This document shows, one piece after another, positions 53,351-62,862 of a stretch of DNA of 64,000 bases. Position 1 is the stretch's first letter. Every line of letters begins with the position of its first letter. Source of the stretch: Acidobacteria bacterium UBA7540 (lineage in GTDB: Bacteria > Acidobacteriota > Terriglobia > UBA7540); NCBI GenBank assembly GCA_002478145.1, contig DLMI01000072.1, forward strand, positions 1 through 64,000, in the 5' to 3' direction. Both the position numbers and the translations under genes were made by a program. The notes below the pieces were generated by a model, which did no database searches, was not told the origin of the DNA, and saw nothing but the letters and a program-made list of their open reading frames with translations.

Positions 53351-56300
53351 CCTGATTGAACCCCCGATACTGGGTCATGGTTGCGGCCTAGAAATATCAT
53401 TCTCAGCGCGGGCACAGCCAGAAGCAGCATAACGGGGCCGACCAGCATGCCGCCCACGATCACCGTGGCGAGCGGACGCTGCACCTGGCTGCCGATACCC
53501 GTGGAAATTGCTGCGGGAAAAAGGCCGATGCAGGCCGAAAGCGCCGTCATCAGCAGTGGGCGCATGCGGGTGGTTGCGGCGCGGAACATCGCGTCCATGG
53601 GCGCCAAGCCCTTATCCCTTTCGTGGTTGTAAAAAGTCATCATCAGGATGCCGTCCATGACGGACACGCCGAAGAGCGAGACGAAGCCGATGGCGGCGGA
53701 GATGCTGAAATGGAGACCTGAGATATAGAGCGCAAGTATGCCGCCCACCACCGCGTTAGGGATGCCGGCGAGGGCCAGAAGGGAGTCGCGCACGTTATTG
53801 AACAAGCTGTAGAGCGCCCCGGCAATCAGGATGAAGCTGATCGGTACAATGACCCACAGACGTTCTTTGGCTTCCTGAAGGTCTCCGAACTCGCCGGCCC
53901 AAATCAGCCGGTATCCCGGCGGAAGTTTCACGTTGTTCGCGATCCGCTTCTGCGCCTCCTCGACCGTGCCGCCCAGGTCGCGGCCACGGACGCTGAACTT
54001 GACCGGGATGAAGCGCTGCACGCTCTCGTGATAAACCCAGGCTGCTCCCGTATCCAGGGTGATCGCGGCCAGTTCGCTCAAGGGTATATAGGCATTGGCG
54101 CCGCTGCTGGTTTGATAGGCCACTTTGATGTTGCGGATTTTTTCGATGCTGTCGCGGTATTCCGGCGTATAGCGGACGACGAGGTCGAACTGCCGGTCGC
54201 CTTCCAAGACCGAAGTCGCTACGGCTCCACCCATGGCCGCTTGAACGACCGAGTTAACATCACCGGAATTGAGGCCGTAGCGCGCGGCCTTGGCACGATC
54301 CACCTTGATGTTCAAGTTTGGCTGTCCGAGGACTGGGAAGATGCCGAGGTCGGCGATGCCCTGCACCTGGCTCATTTGGTCGCGGACCTGCTCGGCAAGT
54401 TTGGTGATGGTCTGGAGATTGGGACCGACGATCTTGACCGAATTGACGCCTTTGACGCCCGAGATCCCTTCCTCGATGTTGTCCTCAATGTATTGGGAGA
54501 AATTGAAGACGACCCCCGGCAGCTCGTTATTAAACTCCGCTTGAATCTGGTCGGTTAACTTCTCCTTGGTCAAGCCTTTGGGCCATTCGTCAAAAGGCTT
54601 GAGGGGCGCGAATAGCTCGACGTTGGAGAAGGGCGATGCGTCGCTGCCGTCGTCCGGCCGGCCATGCTGGGAAAGCACCGTAAGGACTTCGGGGTGTCTC
54701 AGGAGAATCTCGCGCATCTTTCTCGCGGACGCCTCGCCGTCCTCGAGCGAGAGCGTGATCGGCATGGAAGCGCGGATCCAAAAGTTGCCTTCTTCCAAAT
54801 GCGGAAGAAACTCGCTGCCGAGTCTCGGTGCGATCAGGAAGAAGGTTCCCAGAGAAAAGGCAAGTTCGAGTCCTACCACGAGAAAGCGGTGATTCAGTGA
54901 AAAACGCAGGGCAGGATTGTATATCTGGTGCAACAGGCGGACGACGATCGTTTCGGCTTCCTTGACGCGCTTGGGGAGCAGCATGGAAGCGACCACGGGC
55001 GTGACGGTGAACGTTGCCAGCAAGGCTCCGGCCAGGGCGTAGCCGTAAGTGCGCGCCATGGGGCCGAAGATCTGACCCTCGACTCCCTGCATGGTGAACA
55101 AGGGCACGAAACCGGCCACGGTGATGAGCGCCGAGAATAGAACTGCCTTGTCCACCTGCATGGCGCTGATCAGAATCAGCCGCAGTCGATCCGTCCATCC
55201 GTGAGCTGCCGCTGTATGTTCCGAGGATCTCGTCGGGTCGGGCCCCCAGGAACCCCCCGCCAGACGCTGGAGCAGACTCTGTCTTTCTTCCGGGTCGCGC
55301 TGAAAATTCCGGAAGATATTCTCGACTAGGATCACAGCCGAATCCACGATGATGCCGAAATCCACCGCGCCCACGGACAGCAGGTTCGCGCTTTCGCCCT
55401 GAATCACCAGGAGAATGGTGGCGAAGAACAGCGCGAACGGGATGTTCAACCCCACGATGGTCGCGCTGCGGAGATTACCGAGGAAAATCCATTGGATCAA
55501 GAAGACCAGCAGGCATCCGAAAATCAGGTTGTGCAGAACCGTGTGCGTGGTGACGGCGATCAAGGATGAGCGGTCGTAATAAGGAACGACCCTGACTCCC
55601 GGCGGCAGACTCCCGTCGTGATTCAGCTTGTCAATTGCCGCTTTGACCTTGGGAATCATGTCGGCGGTCTTTTCCGTTCGCCTCATCACCACGATCGATC
55701 CCACGACATCGTCCTGCTGGTCGCGGCCCAGAATGCCGAGCCTTGGCCGGTAGCCGACCGACACCTTGGCGACATCCCGGACCAGCACCGGGACGCCGTT
55801 GGCCTGGGTCAGAACCACATTTTCGATGTCATCAACCTTGTAACCCTGCCTCAAATCATCATTGCCACCATCGTCAATCAGGCCGACGCCGCGGATATTG
55901 ATCGACTGCTGGCCAATGCGGATTTCGCGTCCGCCGACGTTGAGGTTGGCGTTGCCCAGCGCCGTCAGGACTTGGGGCACGGTGACGCTGTAGGCTTCCA
56001 GCTTGTGAGGGTCCACCTCGACCTGGAATTCCTTGGTGGGGCCGCCCCAACTGTTGACGGCGGCGATGCCGGGAATGGTCAACAGCCGGCGCAGGACAAT
56101 CCAATCCTGAACCGTGCGCAGATTCGTGATTCCGAAATGCTTTGGACCGACGACCTGATAACGATAGATTTCTCCAGTCGAGCTGTTAGCTTGGATGGTG
56201 GGCACCAGATTACCTGGCAGGCTAACGTTCTGTTGCATCGCGACCGATGCCTGGGCGTAGGCAAAGTTGTAGTCCACCCCATATTTGAAGGTGACGCGCA

Positions 56301-56577
56301 CAAAGGACAATCCATAGAACGAGGTGGAGCGGATGACATCAATGCCGGGCGTGGTGTAGAGCCCAATCTCCGTGGGGAGCGTGTAGTAACGTTCCATCTC
56401 CTCGGCCGAGAGGCCTGGCGCCTGGGCGGTAATTTCCAGGATCACGGGCGTGGGGTTTGGATACGCCTCAATATTGAGCATCTTGAAAGCAATGAGCCCG
56501 GCGCCGGCAAACAACAGCAGGCCCAACACCACAATTGGGCGGCGGCTCAGGCAAAATGAGATGAGAGCTTTGAACAT
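53347..56577 (-). CDS. Heavy-metal-type RND efflux pump (CzcA/CusA-like)
   Basis: 1,076 residues from the ATG at 56577 (MFKALISFCLSRRPIVVLGL). Twelve-helix RND permease with two large periplasmic loops. The TM4 element VDFGIIVDSAVILVENIFRN has the Asp/Asp/Glu pattern of heavy-metal (HME) pumps rather than drug (HAE) pumps. Proton-driven export from the periplasm or inner membrane, working with the adaptor at 56733 and the lipoprotein at 51048. Metal specificity cannot be read. A palindromic repeat lies between it and the adaptor gene. Confidence 0.94.
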   Translation of the reverse strand: MFKALISFCLSRRPIVVLGLLLFAGAGLIAFKMLNIEAYPNPTPVILEITAQAPGLSAEEMERYYTLPTEIGLYTTPGIDVIRSTSFYGLSFVRVTFKYGVDYNFAYAQASVAMQQNVSLPGNLVPTIQANSSTGEIYRYQVVGPKHFGITNLRTVQDWIVLRRLLTIPGIAAVNSWGGPTKEFQVEVDPHKLEAYSVTVPQVLTALGNANLNVGGREIRIGQQSINIRGVGLIDDGGNDDLRQGYKVDDIENVVLTQANGVPVLVRDVAKVSVGYRPRLGILGRDQQDDVVGSIVVMRRTEKTADMIPKVKAAIDKLNHDGSLPPGVRVVPYYDRSSLIAVTTHTVLHNLIFGCLLVFLIQWIFLGNLRSATIVGLNIPFALFFATILLVIQGESANLLSVGAVDFGIIVDSAVILVENIFRNFQRDPEERQSLLQRLAGGSWGPDPTRSSEHTAAAHGWTDRLRLILISAMQVDKAVLFSALITVAGFVPLFTMQGVEGQIFGPMARTYGYALAGALLATFTVTPVVASMLLPKRVKEAETIVVRLLHQIYNPALRFSLNHRFLVVGLELAFSLGTFFLIAPRLGSEFLPHLEEGNFWIRASMPITLSLEDGEASARKMREILLRHPEVLTVLSQHGRPDDGSDASPFSNVELFAPLKPFDEWPKGLTKEKLTDQIQAEFNNELPGVVFNFSQYIEDNIEEGISGVKGVNSVKIVGPNLQTITKLAEQVRDQMSQVQGIADLGIFPVLGQPNLNIKVDRAKAARYGLNSGDVNSVVQAAMGGAVATSVLEGDRQFDLVVRYTPEYRDSIEKIRNIKVAYQTSSGANAYIPLSELAAITLDTGAAWVYHESVQRFIPVKFSVRGRDLGGTVEEAQKRIANNVKLPPGYRLIWAGEFGDLQEAKERLWVIVPISFILIAGALYSLFNNVRDSLLALAGIPNAVVGGILALYISGLHFSISAAIGFVSLFGVSVMDGILMMTFYNHERDKGLAPMDAMFRAATTRMRPLLMTALSACIGLFPAAISTGIGSQVQRPLATVIVGGMLVGPVMLLLAVPALRMIFLGRNHDPVSGVQSG

Positions 56578-56590
56578 GGCAGTCAAGGGT

Positions 56591-56704
56591 GTCATTCCGA
56601 GCGGAGCGAGGAATCTTGCTCTGATTCTTTCTTCCGCATGGCGCCTAGCTATGCGCCTTACCGCAGGGCGAGATTCCTCTCCCGCAGGGCGGGATCGGAA
56701 TGAC
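56591..56704. repeat. GTCATTCC palindromic repeat, copy 3
   Basis: The left arm is of the AGCGGAGCG type, and the right arm of the TCCCGCCCTGCGGGA type as in copy 1. The two halves thus belong to different sub-variants, as though recombined. It ends 29 bp from the adaptor stop. Confidence 0.85.
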
Positions 56705-56732
56705 AGCGTTCACAATCGTTTTCAGCATCCGG

Positions 56733-57941
56733 CTAATCGCTTGGTGGCGCTTGCAGCATGTTGCTAAGAAACACGGCGCCGTCTGCCACCACCAGTTCTC
56801 CGCGCTGCAAACCATCGAGAATCTGAACCCGGCCGTCCTTGCGCAGGCCGGTCTTGATGATTCTCTGCACAAAACGGTGACGATCGGTTGTCACCCAAGC
56901 CGTCATCGTGCCGTCGGGTTCGCGGACCACGCCATTAGCGGGTAGGGCGGTGGCTTCCACCGGGTCGTGGACGCTAATGACGAAGTTAGCGAGCATTCCG
57001 GAATGCAGCTCATCGTTGGGGTCCGCGATCTCGGAACGGATCGTTACTCGATGAGTATTCGGATCCACCGTCTCGTAGATCTTCGAAACCTTCCCCTTAA
57101 ACACGCGGTCAGGATAGGAGATCACCCGGACTTGGACCGGCTGGCCCAAATGAAAAAGCGGGATCTCACTTTCCATGACATTCGCCAGCATCCATTTGAT
57201 CGAGACGTCAGCCACCGAGTAGGGCGCCGGCAGGTTTCCCGGCTGCACCAAAAATCCCGGCTGCGCGTTCTTCGAGGTGATTTTGCCGGGAATGGGACTG
57301 CGCACGACCAGGGCGGGATCGATCTTGCGCGAGGCGATCATTTGATCAATTTCGGCATCCGTCTTGCCAAAGACGCGAACGGCATCGCGCGCGGCTTTGA
57401 GCGCGCCTTCCGCGGTTTGTTGATCTGAGGTCGCCTGTTCCTTCTCGCGCTCGGCAATTCCGCCCAGACCCTGGACGCGCGCCAGTTCCTTGTTGGTCAG
57501 GACGAAAGTCGCCGCCGCGCCGATCAGCGTTGACTCAGCCTGGATGAGGTCAGGGCTTTTAATTGTGTAGAGGGGCTGTTCCTTCTGAACTTCGGCGCCA
57601 AGTTCCCCTAAAGCCTGGATGATGGTTCCCTGGTAAGCCGGGAAAACTTGAACTGACAGGTCTTCGTCATAATCAATGTTGCCAACCGCTTCCTTCTCAA
57701 CGGGAAACAGGTAGCTACCCACCGGTTCGATCTTGATCGAGTTCAGTTGGCTGGGTGACAGGTCCAAGGTCGCTTCGGACGGGGACGTGTTGGATTTTGC
57801 ACCTGCTTCCTGCGGCGTATTCGCGCTTGTAGCCTGACTACGACTGCGGCCGGATTCCAGGAGTCCCGTGGCGACAACTATCGCCGCTGCCGCCACCAAC
57901 ACCACGGCGAATCTCTTGCTGATGTGAACCGGATATTTCAT
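56733..57941 (-). CDS. RND periplasmic adaptor (CzcB/CusB-like membrane-fusion protein)
   Basis: 402 residues. N-terminal anchor or signal (FAVVLVAAAAIVVATGLL). Lipoyl halves LSVQVFPAYQGTIIQALGEL and VRSPIPGKITSKNAQPGFLV flank a helical hairpin. Beta-barrel domain follows (VMESEIPLFHLGQPVQVRVI). First gene of the efflux row. It shares the upstream region 57942-58334 with the divergent kinase gene, so the two are likely controlled together. Confidence 0.93.
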   Translation of the reverse strand: MKYPVHISKRFAVVLVAAAAIVVATGLLESGRSRSQATSANTPQEAGAKSNTSPSEATLDLSPSQLNSIKIEPVGSYLFPVEKEAVGNIDYDEDLSVQVFPAYQGTIIQALGELGAEVQKEQPLYTIKSPDLIQAESTLIGAAATFVLTNKELARVQGLGGIAEREKEQATSDQQTAEGALKAARDAVRVFGKTDAEIDQMIASRKIDPALVVRSPIPGKITSKNAQPGFLVQPGNLPAPYSVADVSIKWMLANVMESEIPLFHLGQPVQVRVISYPDRVFKGKVSKIYETVDPNTHRVTIRSEIADPNDELHSGMLANFVISVHDPVEATALPANGVVREPDGTMTAWVTTDRHRFVQRIIKTGLRKDGRVQILDGLQRGELVVADGAVFLSNMLQAPPSD

Positions 57942-58334
57942 CGTCTTCCTCCGACCGTCAGGCCTCCCAACCTGCTAACCCTCTCAGGTCTCTACGCTCA
58001 AAGGCCTCGGGCACCATCTCGTAATGCAGTGGATCTGGGCACAATCTTATTCAGGCCGCGAGCTGGAGCATGGAAGTGTTTGAGCACGATAGTCTGGACC
58101 CATGAGACGGCGTTGCCTTGGAACTGACCTTTAAGATTAAGGGTCCGGCTCGGCGGTCCTCAAGTTATCCTCTGGGCAGCCAAGCCTATCTCTTGGACAG
58201 TATCTTTCGGCCAGATGGAGCCTATCTTTCGGTCATCGGTGCAGCGGTCGGCGGGTGCTTTTGGTAAAATTGTGGGCGGTGGTCGGTGCGTTTCGCACGA
58301 AAGCGTAGTCAGGCATTAGGGGGGCGGTAGCGAA
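57942..58334. promoter_or_regulatory. Divergent control region, RND operon / kinase
   Basis: 393 bp without a gene. TATCTTTCGG occurs at 58201-58210 and again at 58223-58232, exactly 22 bp apart (two helical turns), a plausible activator site. A short GTGCGTTTCGCAC palindrome is near 58287. No confident -35/-10 pair was found. Confidence 0.45.
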
Positions 58335-59756
58335 ATGCTTTCATTCTTCCTACGGTTAAGTCGCGCCAAACTTCTCTTCGTCGCCGCGATGATGATTTTG
58401 ATCGTGGCCCTGATCGATTGGCGTGTCGAACTGAACGTCTCTTTTGGCTTTCTATATCTTTTTCCCATGCTGATCGTGGGCAGTTGCCTGCCGCGCTGGC
58501 AACTCGCCATACTGGGAGGATTGTGTACCTTTCTGGCCGAACTCTTTTCCCCCTTTACGTGGGATCTGGCAGCAGGGGTTCCCCGCGACATCTTCATGTT
58601 CGCTGCCTACTTTGGCACCGCGCTCTTCGCTCATGAATCCGCCAAAAACCGGCGACTCACGGCGCAGCACGTCCGAGAAGTTGAGCAAGAGGCTCTGTTG
58701 CGGCGCGACGCTGAACACCAGTTGAAAGCACTCATCGAAAGCAGCCCCGCAGCTATCCTGACTGTGGATTCCGCCGGTAGAATCCTGATGGCCAATCAGG
58801 CCGCTCATCGCTTGCTGGGCTTTGAGCCTGAGAGCTTGCCGGGCGAAGCCATCAAGGACTTTCTACCGCCCTTGGCCAGAGTCCCGCCGGCCGATGAATC
58901 CACGCCCAGCTTCCGTACCGCGATGCAGTGCAGTGGCCGGCGTCGAGACGGGGATGTGTTTCTCGCGGACGTTTGGTTTTCCACTTACAAGACAAGCGCC
59001 GGACCAAGGTTGGCGGCCATGCTCGTCGATAGCTCCGAGGACCTTCGCGACGAGGAGGAATCCAGCCTCCATCACCTCCTGGTCGCGTCACGCTTGGCCG
59101 TCGGAGCCGTATCGCACGAAATCCGCAACGTATGCGGCGCCATCTCCGTGGTCTACGAAAACCTTTCGCGCGGTCCCGAGCTGGCACAAAGCGAGGACTT
59201 CCGCGCCCTGGGGAATCTAGTGGAAGGTCTGGGAAAAATTGCAACCCTTGAGCTTCGGCAAAGCGCGGGGAGCGAGGATCTGGCTCCCGTGGACCTTGGC
59301 TCGGTACTTGACGAATTGCGCATTGTGACCGGGCCTTCATTGCGAGAGTCGGGTGTGCTCGTTCGCTGGGACGTCCCCAAAGTCTTGCCCCGGGTGTGGG
59401 CGGAGCGCCATAATCTCTTGCAAGTGCTCCTGAACCTCACCAAGAACAGCCAGCGCGCCATGGAGGACCAGGAGCAGAAGGAGTTCAGAGTCAGCGCGTC
59501 CCTGGAAGGTGAGCGGGTCGTGGTGCGAGTCCGCGATACCGGTCACGGCATTCCCAACCCTGAACGTCTGTTTCAACCGTTTCAGGAGGGGGCGGAAGCC
59601 ACCGGGCTGGGGTTGTACCTCTCGCGGGCTTTTGTGAGGACATTTAACGGTGACCTACGGTACGAACCAGGATCTCCCGGGTGCTGCTTCGCTTTGGACC
59701 TCGTGCCCTTCGCAGACCGGCGGGACGAGGACGGTGCGCAAGAAGTGAATGGATAG
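58335..59756 (+). CDS. PAS sensor histidine kinase
   Basis: 473 residues. Three or four N-terminal helices (about 12-28, 36-52, 56-74, 86-100) form a membrane sensor without a large periplasmic part. PAS domain about 130-240 (IESSPAAILTVDSAGRILMA). Phospho-acceptor His261 in VGAVSHEIRNVCGAI; N box VLLNLTKNSQRAM; G1 DTGHGIP; G2 ATGLGLYLSR. It overlaps the LuxR-type regulator by eight bases. Divergent from the RND efflux genes, hence a candidate controller of metal or envelope stress response. Confidence 0.92.
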   Translation: MLSFFLRLSRAKLLFVAAMMILIVALIDWRVELNVSFGFLYLFPMLIVGSCLPRWQLAILGGLCTFLAELFSPFTWDLAAGVPRDIFMFAAYFGTALFAHESAKNRRLTAQHVREVEQEALLRRDAEHQLKALIESSPAAILTVDSAGRILMANQAAHRLLGFEPESLPGEAIKDFLPPLARVPPADESTPSFRTAMQCSGRRRDGDVFLADVWFSTYKTSAGPRLAAMLVDSSEDLRDEEESSLHHLLVASRLAVGAVSHEIRNVCGAISVVYENLSRGPELAQSEDFRALGNLVEGLGKIATLELRQSAGSEDLAPVDLGSVLDELRIVTGPSLRESGVLVRWDVPKVLPRVWAERHNLLQVLLNLTKNSQRAMEDQEQKEFRVSASLEGERVVVRVRDTGHGIPNPERLFQPFQEGAEATGLGLYLSRAFVRTFNGDLRYEPGSPGCCFALDLVPFADRRDEDGAQEVNG

Positions 59757-60393
59757 AATCAGGATTCTCTTATTGGACGATCACTCTCTCTTTCGAGAGG
59801 GCCTCAGCCGGCTGTTGGCGGGCGAGCCTGATTTGGTGATGGCAGCTCTTTGCGCATCGGTCGGTGAAGCCACCGATGTGTTGCGCCGGAAGCCCATTGA
59901 TCTTGTCTTGCTGGACTATGACCTCGGGAAAGAGCGCGGCTTTGAGTTCATTACCCAAGCCCGGCAGTCGGGCTTTGAGGGACGGTTCCTCATGGTCACC
60001 GCAGGGATGAGTGATGCTGAATCCGTACAGGCGCTCGGCCTGGGCGTGGGAGGAATTTTTCCAAAGCACAGTTCGCCAGCGCTCCTCAAGCAGGCCATTC
60101 GCAAGGTCATGGCAGGAGAAACCTGGCTGGATGAAAATGCGATTCAGTCCTTGGTCAGGGTGTCAAAACACCCCGAAGGAGCGGACCAGACCAAACCGTT
60201 TACGGAACGGGAGACTCAGGTGCTGCACGGGGTGTTTGAGGGACTCAGCAATAAGGAAATTGGCGCGCGTCTCAACATCTCGGAGAGTTCGGTGAAAGCT
60301 GCTCTCCAACAACTGTTCCAGAAAACAGGTGTGAGAACCCGCAGCCAGCTCGTCCGGATTGCACTGGAGGAACACGGCGCCCGCTGGAAGTAG
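59749..60393 (+). CDS. NarL/FixJ (LuxR-type) response regulator
   Basis: 214 residues. Receiver with Asp10/Asp11 and phospho-acceptor Asp56 (LVLLDYDLG), Thr in MVTAGMSD, Lys in FPKHS. C-terminal LuxR helix-turn-helix: FTERETQVLHGVFEGLSNKE and IGARLNISESSVKAALQQLF. Partner of the kinase in whose 3' end it starts. Its target is unknown; the RND operon and the TATCTTTCGG direct repeats are the nearest candidates. Confidence 0.94.
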   Translation: MDRIRILLLDDHSLFREGLSRLLAGEPDLVMAALCASVGEATDVLRRKPIDLVLLDYDLGKERGFEFITQARQSGFEGRFLMVTAGMSDAESVQALGLGVGGIFPKHSSPALLKQAIRKVMAGETWLDENAIQSLVRVSKHPEGADQTKPFTERETQVLHGVFEGLSNKEIGARLNISESSVKAALQQLFQKTGVRTRSQLVRIALEEHGARWK

Positions 60394-60547
60394 GACCACA
60401 ACCGCAGCGCAATCGCCGCGATGGACTTCTTCGCGGGGCCGGAGCGCGGTCCGAAGTCGAACTGACTAATGCGTGCTGCAAGACTTCGCTGGCAGGTCGT
60501 GTGAACGAGCAGCACGGACTTGCGACATTCCCGGAGAAACCTCCTCG

Positions 60548-61237
60548 TTATTCTTCACCGAGGGCAGTTCTTCTTGCCGCGCGCGCGGCCAAATGGTCCC
60601 GGCCGAGCTTTACAAAGCCCAGGAACCGGCGGGCCAGTTCGCCAATCCGGTCCTGCTGGCGACGGCGGATGGCGTCAGGAGGGATCAGTTCACGGCCTAC
60701 GCCGAGCGCTATGGCCCCAGCGAGGATGAATTTGGATGCGTTCTGTTGATTCACGCCCCCTGAGGCGATTAACGGAATGTGAGGGAACATCCGATGGAGA
60801 GATCCAATGTAGGTTTCACCGCCAATTTGGGCGCACGGAACGACCTTGACGAAATCCGACCTCGCCTCCCATGCGGCCATCACCTCCGTCGGGGTCAGCG
60901 CTCCCGGAATCGTCACAATCTCCTCTAGCGCCGCGAACTCGGTCACTGCCGGATGAAGTCCGTCGCCGGTCAAAAACTGCGCTCCCGCATCAAGACACTG
61001 ACGCGCGGTTGCCACCTTCCTCACTCCGCCCGCCCCCACGACCATGCGGGGATGGTTCTTCACCAGGTGCGAGATGACCTGGGTGGCTTGGGGCACGGTT
61101 AAGGTGATTTCGACGACGGGAATCCCGCCCTCCGCGACCGCCTGGGCGGCAAAAAGGGCGTCCTCCTCCGAGAAAACGCGAACCGCGGCAATAACCCCGG
61201 TTTCCTCGATCCAGCCCCTCACTTCGTGTTTTTTCAC
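60548..61237 (-). CDS. eda: KDPG/KHG-type aldolase
   Basis: 229 residues; GTG start nine bases after AAAGGAGG. Class I aldolase: Schiff-base Lys in SDFVKVVPCAQIGG (residue 131), Glu43 in VVEITLTVP, phosphate site IASGGVNQQNASKFI. It cleaves 2-keto-3-deoxy-6-phosphogluconate, or a related 2-keto acid, to pyruvate and an aldehyde. The usual GAGTV and SPG motifs are changed here (VGAGGV, LTGDGLHP), so the substrate may be a different keto-deoxy sugar acid. No neighbouring sugar-acid genes help decide. Confidence 0.85.
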   Translation of the reverse strand: MKKHEVRGWIEETGVIAAVRVFSEEDALFAAQAVAEGGIPVVEITLTVPQATQVISHLVKNHPRMVVGAGGVRKVATARQCLDAGAQFLTGDGLHPAVTEFAALEEIVTIPGALTPTEVMAAWEARSDFVKVVPCAQIGGETYIGSLHRMFPHIPLIASGGVNQQNASKFILAGAIALGVGRELIPPDAIRRRQQDRIGELARRFLGFVKLGRDHLAARAARRTALGEE

Positions 61238-61300
61238 TTAATTGCCTCCTTTGGGGCAAGGAAAAGACTTACCACAGAGCGCACAGAGACCGCGGAGAAA

Positions 61301-61364
61301 CCGAAATTCGAAAATCGAAGTTCGAAACTCGGGCCGATTTTCGAGCTTCGATTTTCGAGTTTCG
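61301..61364. repeat. Heptamer-word inverted repeat, site R
   Basis: Left arm CGAAATT, CGAAAAT, CGAAGTT, CGAAACT. Right arm CGATTTT, CGAGCTT, CGATTTT, CGAGTTT. The arms are nearly contiguous here. The right arm ends exactly at the stop codon of the TolC-like gene (61365). Same word family as site L. Confidence 0.87.
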
Positions 61365-62600
61365 TCATGGCAGGTTCCTGGCGCCTACTGCCTCACGCAA
61401 CTGCTCCACTGCCAGAAGCCATGAGGCCAGCGCCTGGCGGTAGGCGAGCTGCGTGGCGCGATAGCTGCGCTCGGCGTCAAGAAAATCGAGCAGGCTGACG
61501 GCGCCCCGCTGGTAAGCGTATTCGCTGATGTCGCGGTCTTTCTTCGCCCGATCGAGATATCCCGAACGGTAGAGCTGCACAATCTGGTCGCTCGTCTGGA
61601 AGTTTTCGTATGCATCGCGCACGTCGGTCATAACTTGGTTGTTCGCGGCCTTCTCCTGTTCCTGAAACTGCGTAATGGCGAATCGCGTGCGGGCGATCTC
61701 GCCCTGGTTTCGGTTGAAAATTGGGAGCGGGATGCTCGCATATAGAGAAACGGCGTTGATGCCGTTGACGTGCGAGTGGTTCCCTTGCACGGTGACATCC
61801 TGCTTTCCGTCCGCCTTGGCCAGCAGGTATTGACTGTTCGCCGCCGTGACGCTCTGCCGCGCGGCGCGATAGTCGGGGCGTGTTTGGAGAGCCTTCAATT
61901 GAAAATCCTCGAGGTTGGCGTGCATCGGGATGTAGTCGAATATCCCCGCCACATCGTAGGTCGCTGGGATTCATATCCAAGCGAATTGCGCAGATCGGAA
62001 AGTGCCTGAACCCTCGCGAGCTGTGCCTGCGCAACGTCATTCTGGAACTGGAGGAGCTGTAGTTCGATCTTTAAGTTGTCATCTTCGCTGATCGCTCCTT
62101 TTTTGTAACGCAGTTCATTGAGGTCAACCGTGCGCTGATAACTTTTCAGATCCTCTTGGGCCAGGTCCAATGTCGATTCGGCAAGCTGCACGTTGACGAA
62201 CAGGGTGGCCACCTGAAAGGTCAGTGTGCGCTCGTTGTCTGCTACCATCGAGGTGGTCACTGCCGTCTGGTCCTTGGCGGCCTGAAGCCGGTGCTGGCGT
62301 TTCTTGCCGCGCTCGATCAGGTAGCTGAGGCCCAGGTCACCCTCCGTCGAGTCGTGGAGGTAAGTACCCGTAAAGTTGCTCGGCGAAAACAACGGCAGGT
62401 AATCCCAATCGCTGAAGATTGAGGGGTTGGGGCGTAGATTCGCAGTAATTTCCTGCGCCTGGCTCTGCTGGATGGTCGTGCGCGCGGCCAGCAGGCTATG
62501 GTTGTGTTGGAGCGCCAGTTGAATGGCGTCGTCCAGAGTGATCCTCACAGGACCTTGGGCGAATGCCGCGCCCGCTGAGAGGGCAAACGCAACGCCGCCG
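61365..62600 (-). pseudogene. TolC-like outer-membrane efflux protein, frameshifted
   Basis: Two frames together make one ~410-residue outer-membrane factor. The N-terminal part (62548 down to 61895) has RITLDDAIQLALQHNHSLLA, typical of the mature start, and ends SLGYESQRP. The C-terminal part (61952 down to 61365) resumes with DVAGIFDYIPMHANLEDFQL and ends with QALASWLLAVEQLREAVGAR. One base appears missing near 61955. Upstream of 62548 a signal-peptide-like stretch (AFALSAGAAFAQG) is in frame but has no start codon before a stop, so a second lesion is likely. Either a decaying gene or two assembly errors. Confidence 0.8.
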
Positions 62601-62639
62601 AGCGCCGTGCGCCCGCCGGGAAATCAAGACTGAATGTAC

Positions 62640-62808
62640 CTAGGGGTGAAGCTCCTTCAAATCGAAGGTGTAGATCAGCGCACCGGTTATCGTATCATGG
62701 TGGTCCGCGGGCGTCGTGCCCTTGAACAGGCTCGGACGGTTGGACATGTCGCGCCCGTACTCCAGCCGGGTGAGCAGGTGATCGTTGAAGGTGATCCCCG
62801 ATATCATT
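62640..62808 (-). pseudogene. Remnant of a beta-barrel porin C-terminus
   Basis: The frame encodes ISGITFNDHLLTRLEYGRDM then SNRPSLFKGTTPADHHDTIT and ends IYTFDLKELHP, the usual close of a two-domain outer-membrane porin (BBP2-like). An in-frame stop lies just upstream (about 62840) and there is no proper start. It does not match the C-terminus of the neighbouring porin, so it derives from another family member. Confidence 0.6.
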
Positions 62809-62862
62809 GTGAATAGCGGATCAATCCCTGCTAGCGCCTAAGCCGCCCCTGTGCGTCTGAAT

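Noticed and set aside
61365..61952. Two separate outer-membrane genes instead of one broken gene
   Set aside because: The halves fit together as one TolC-like fold, overlap at the break, and the second lacks a signal peptide.
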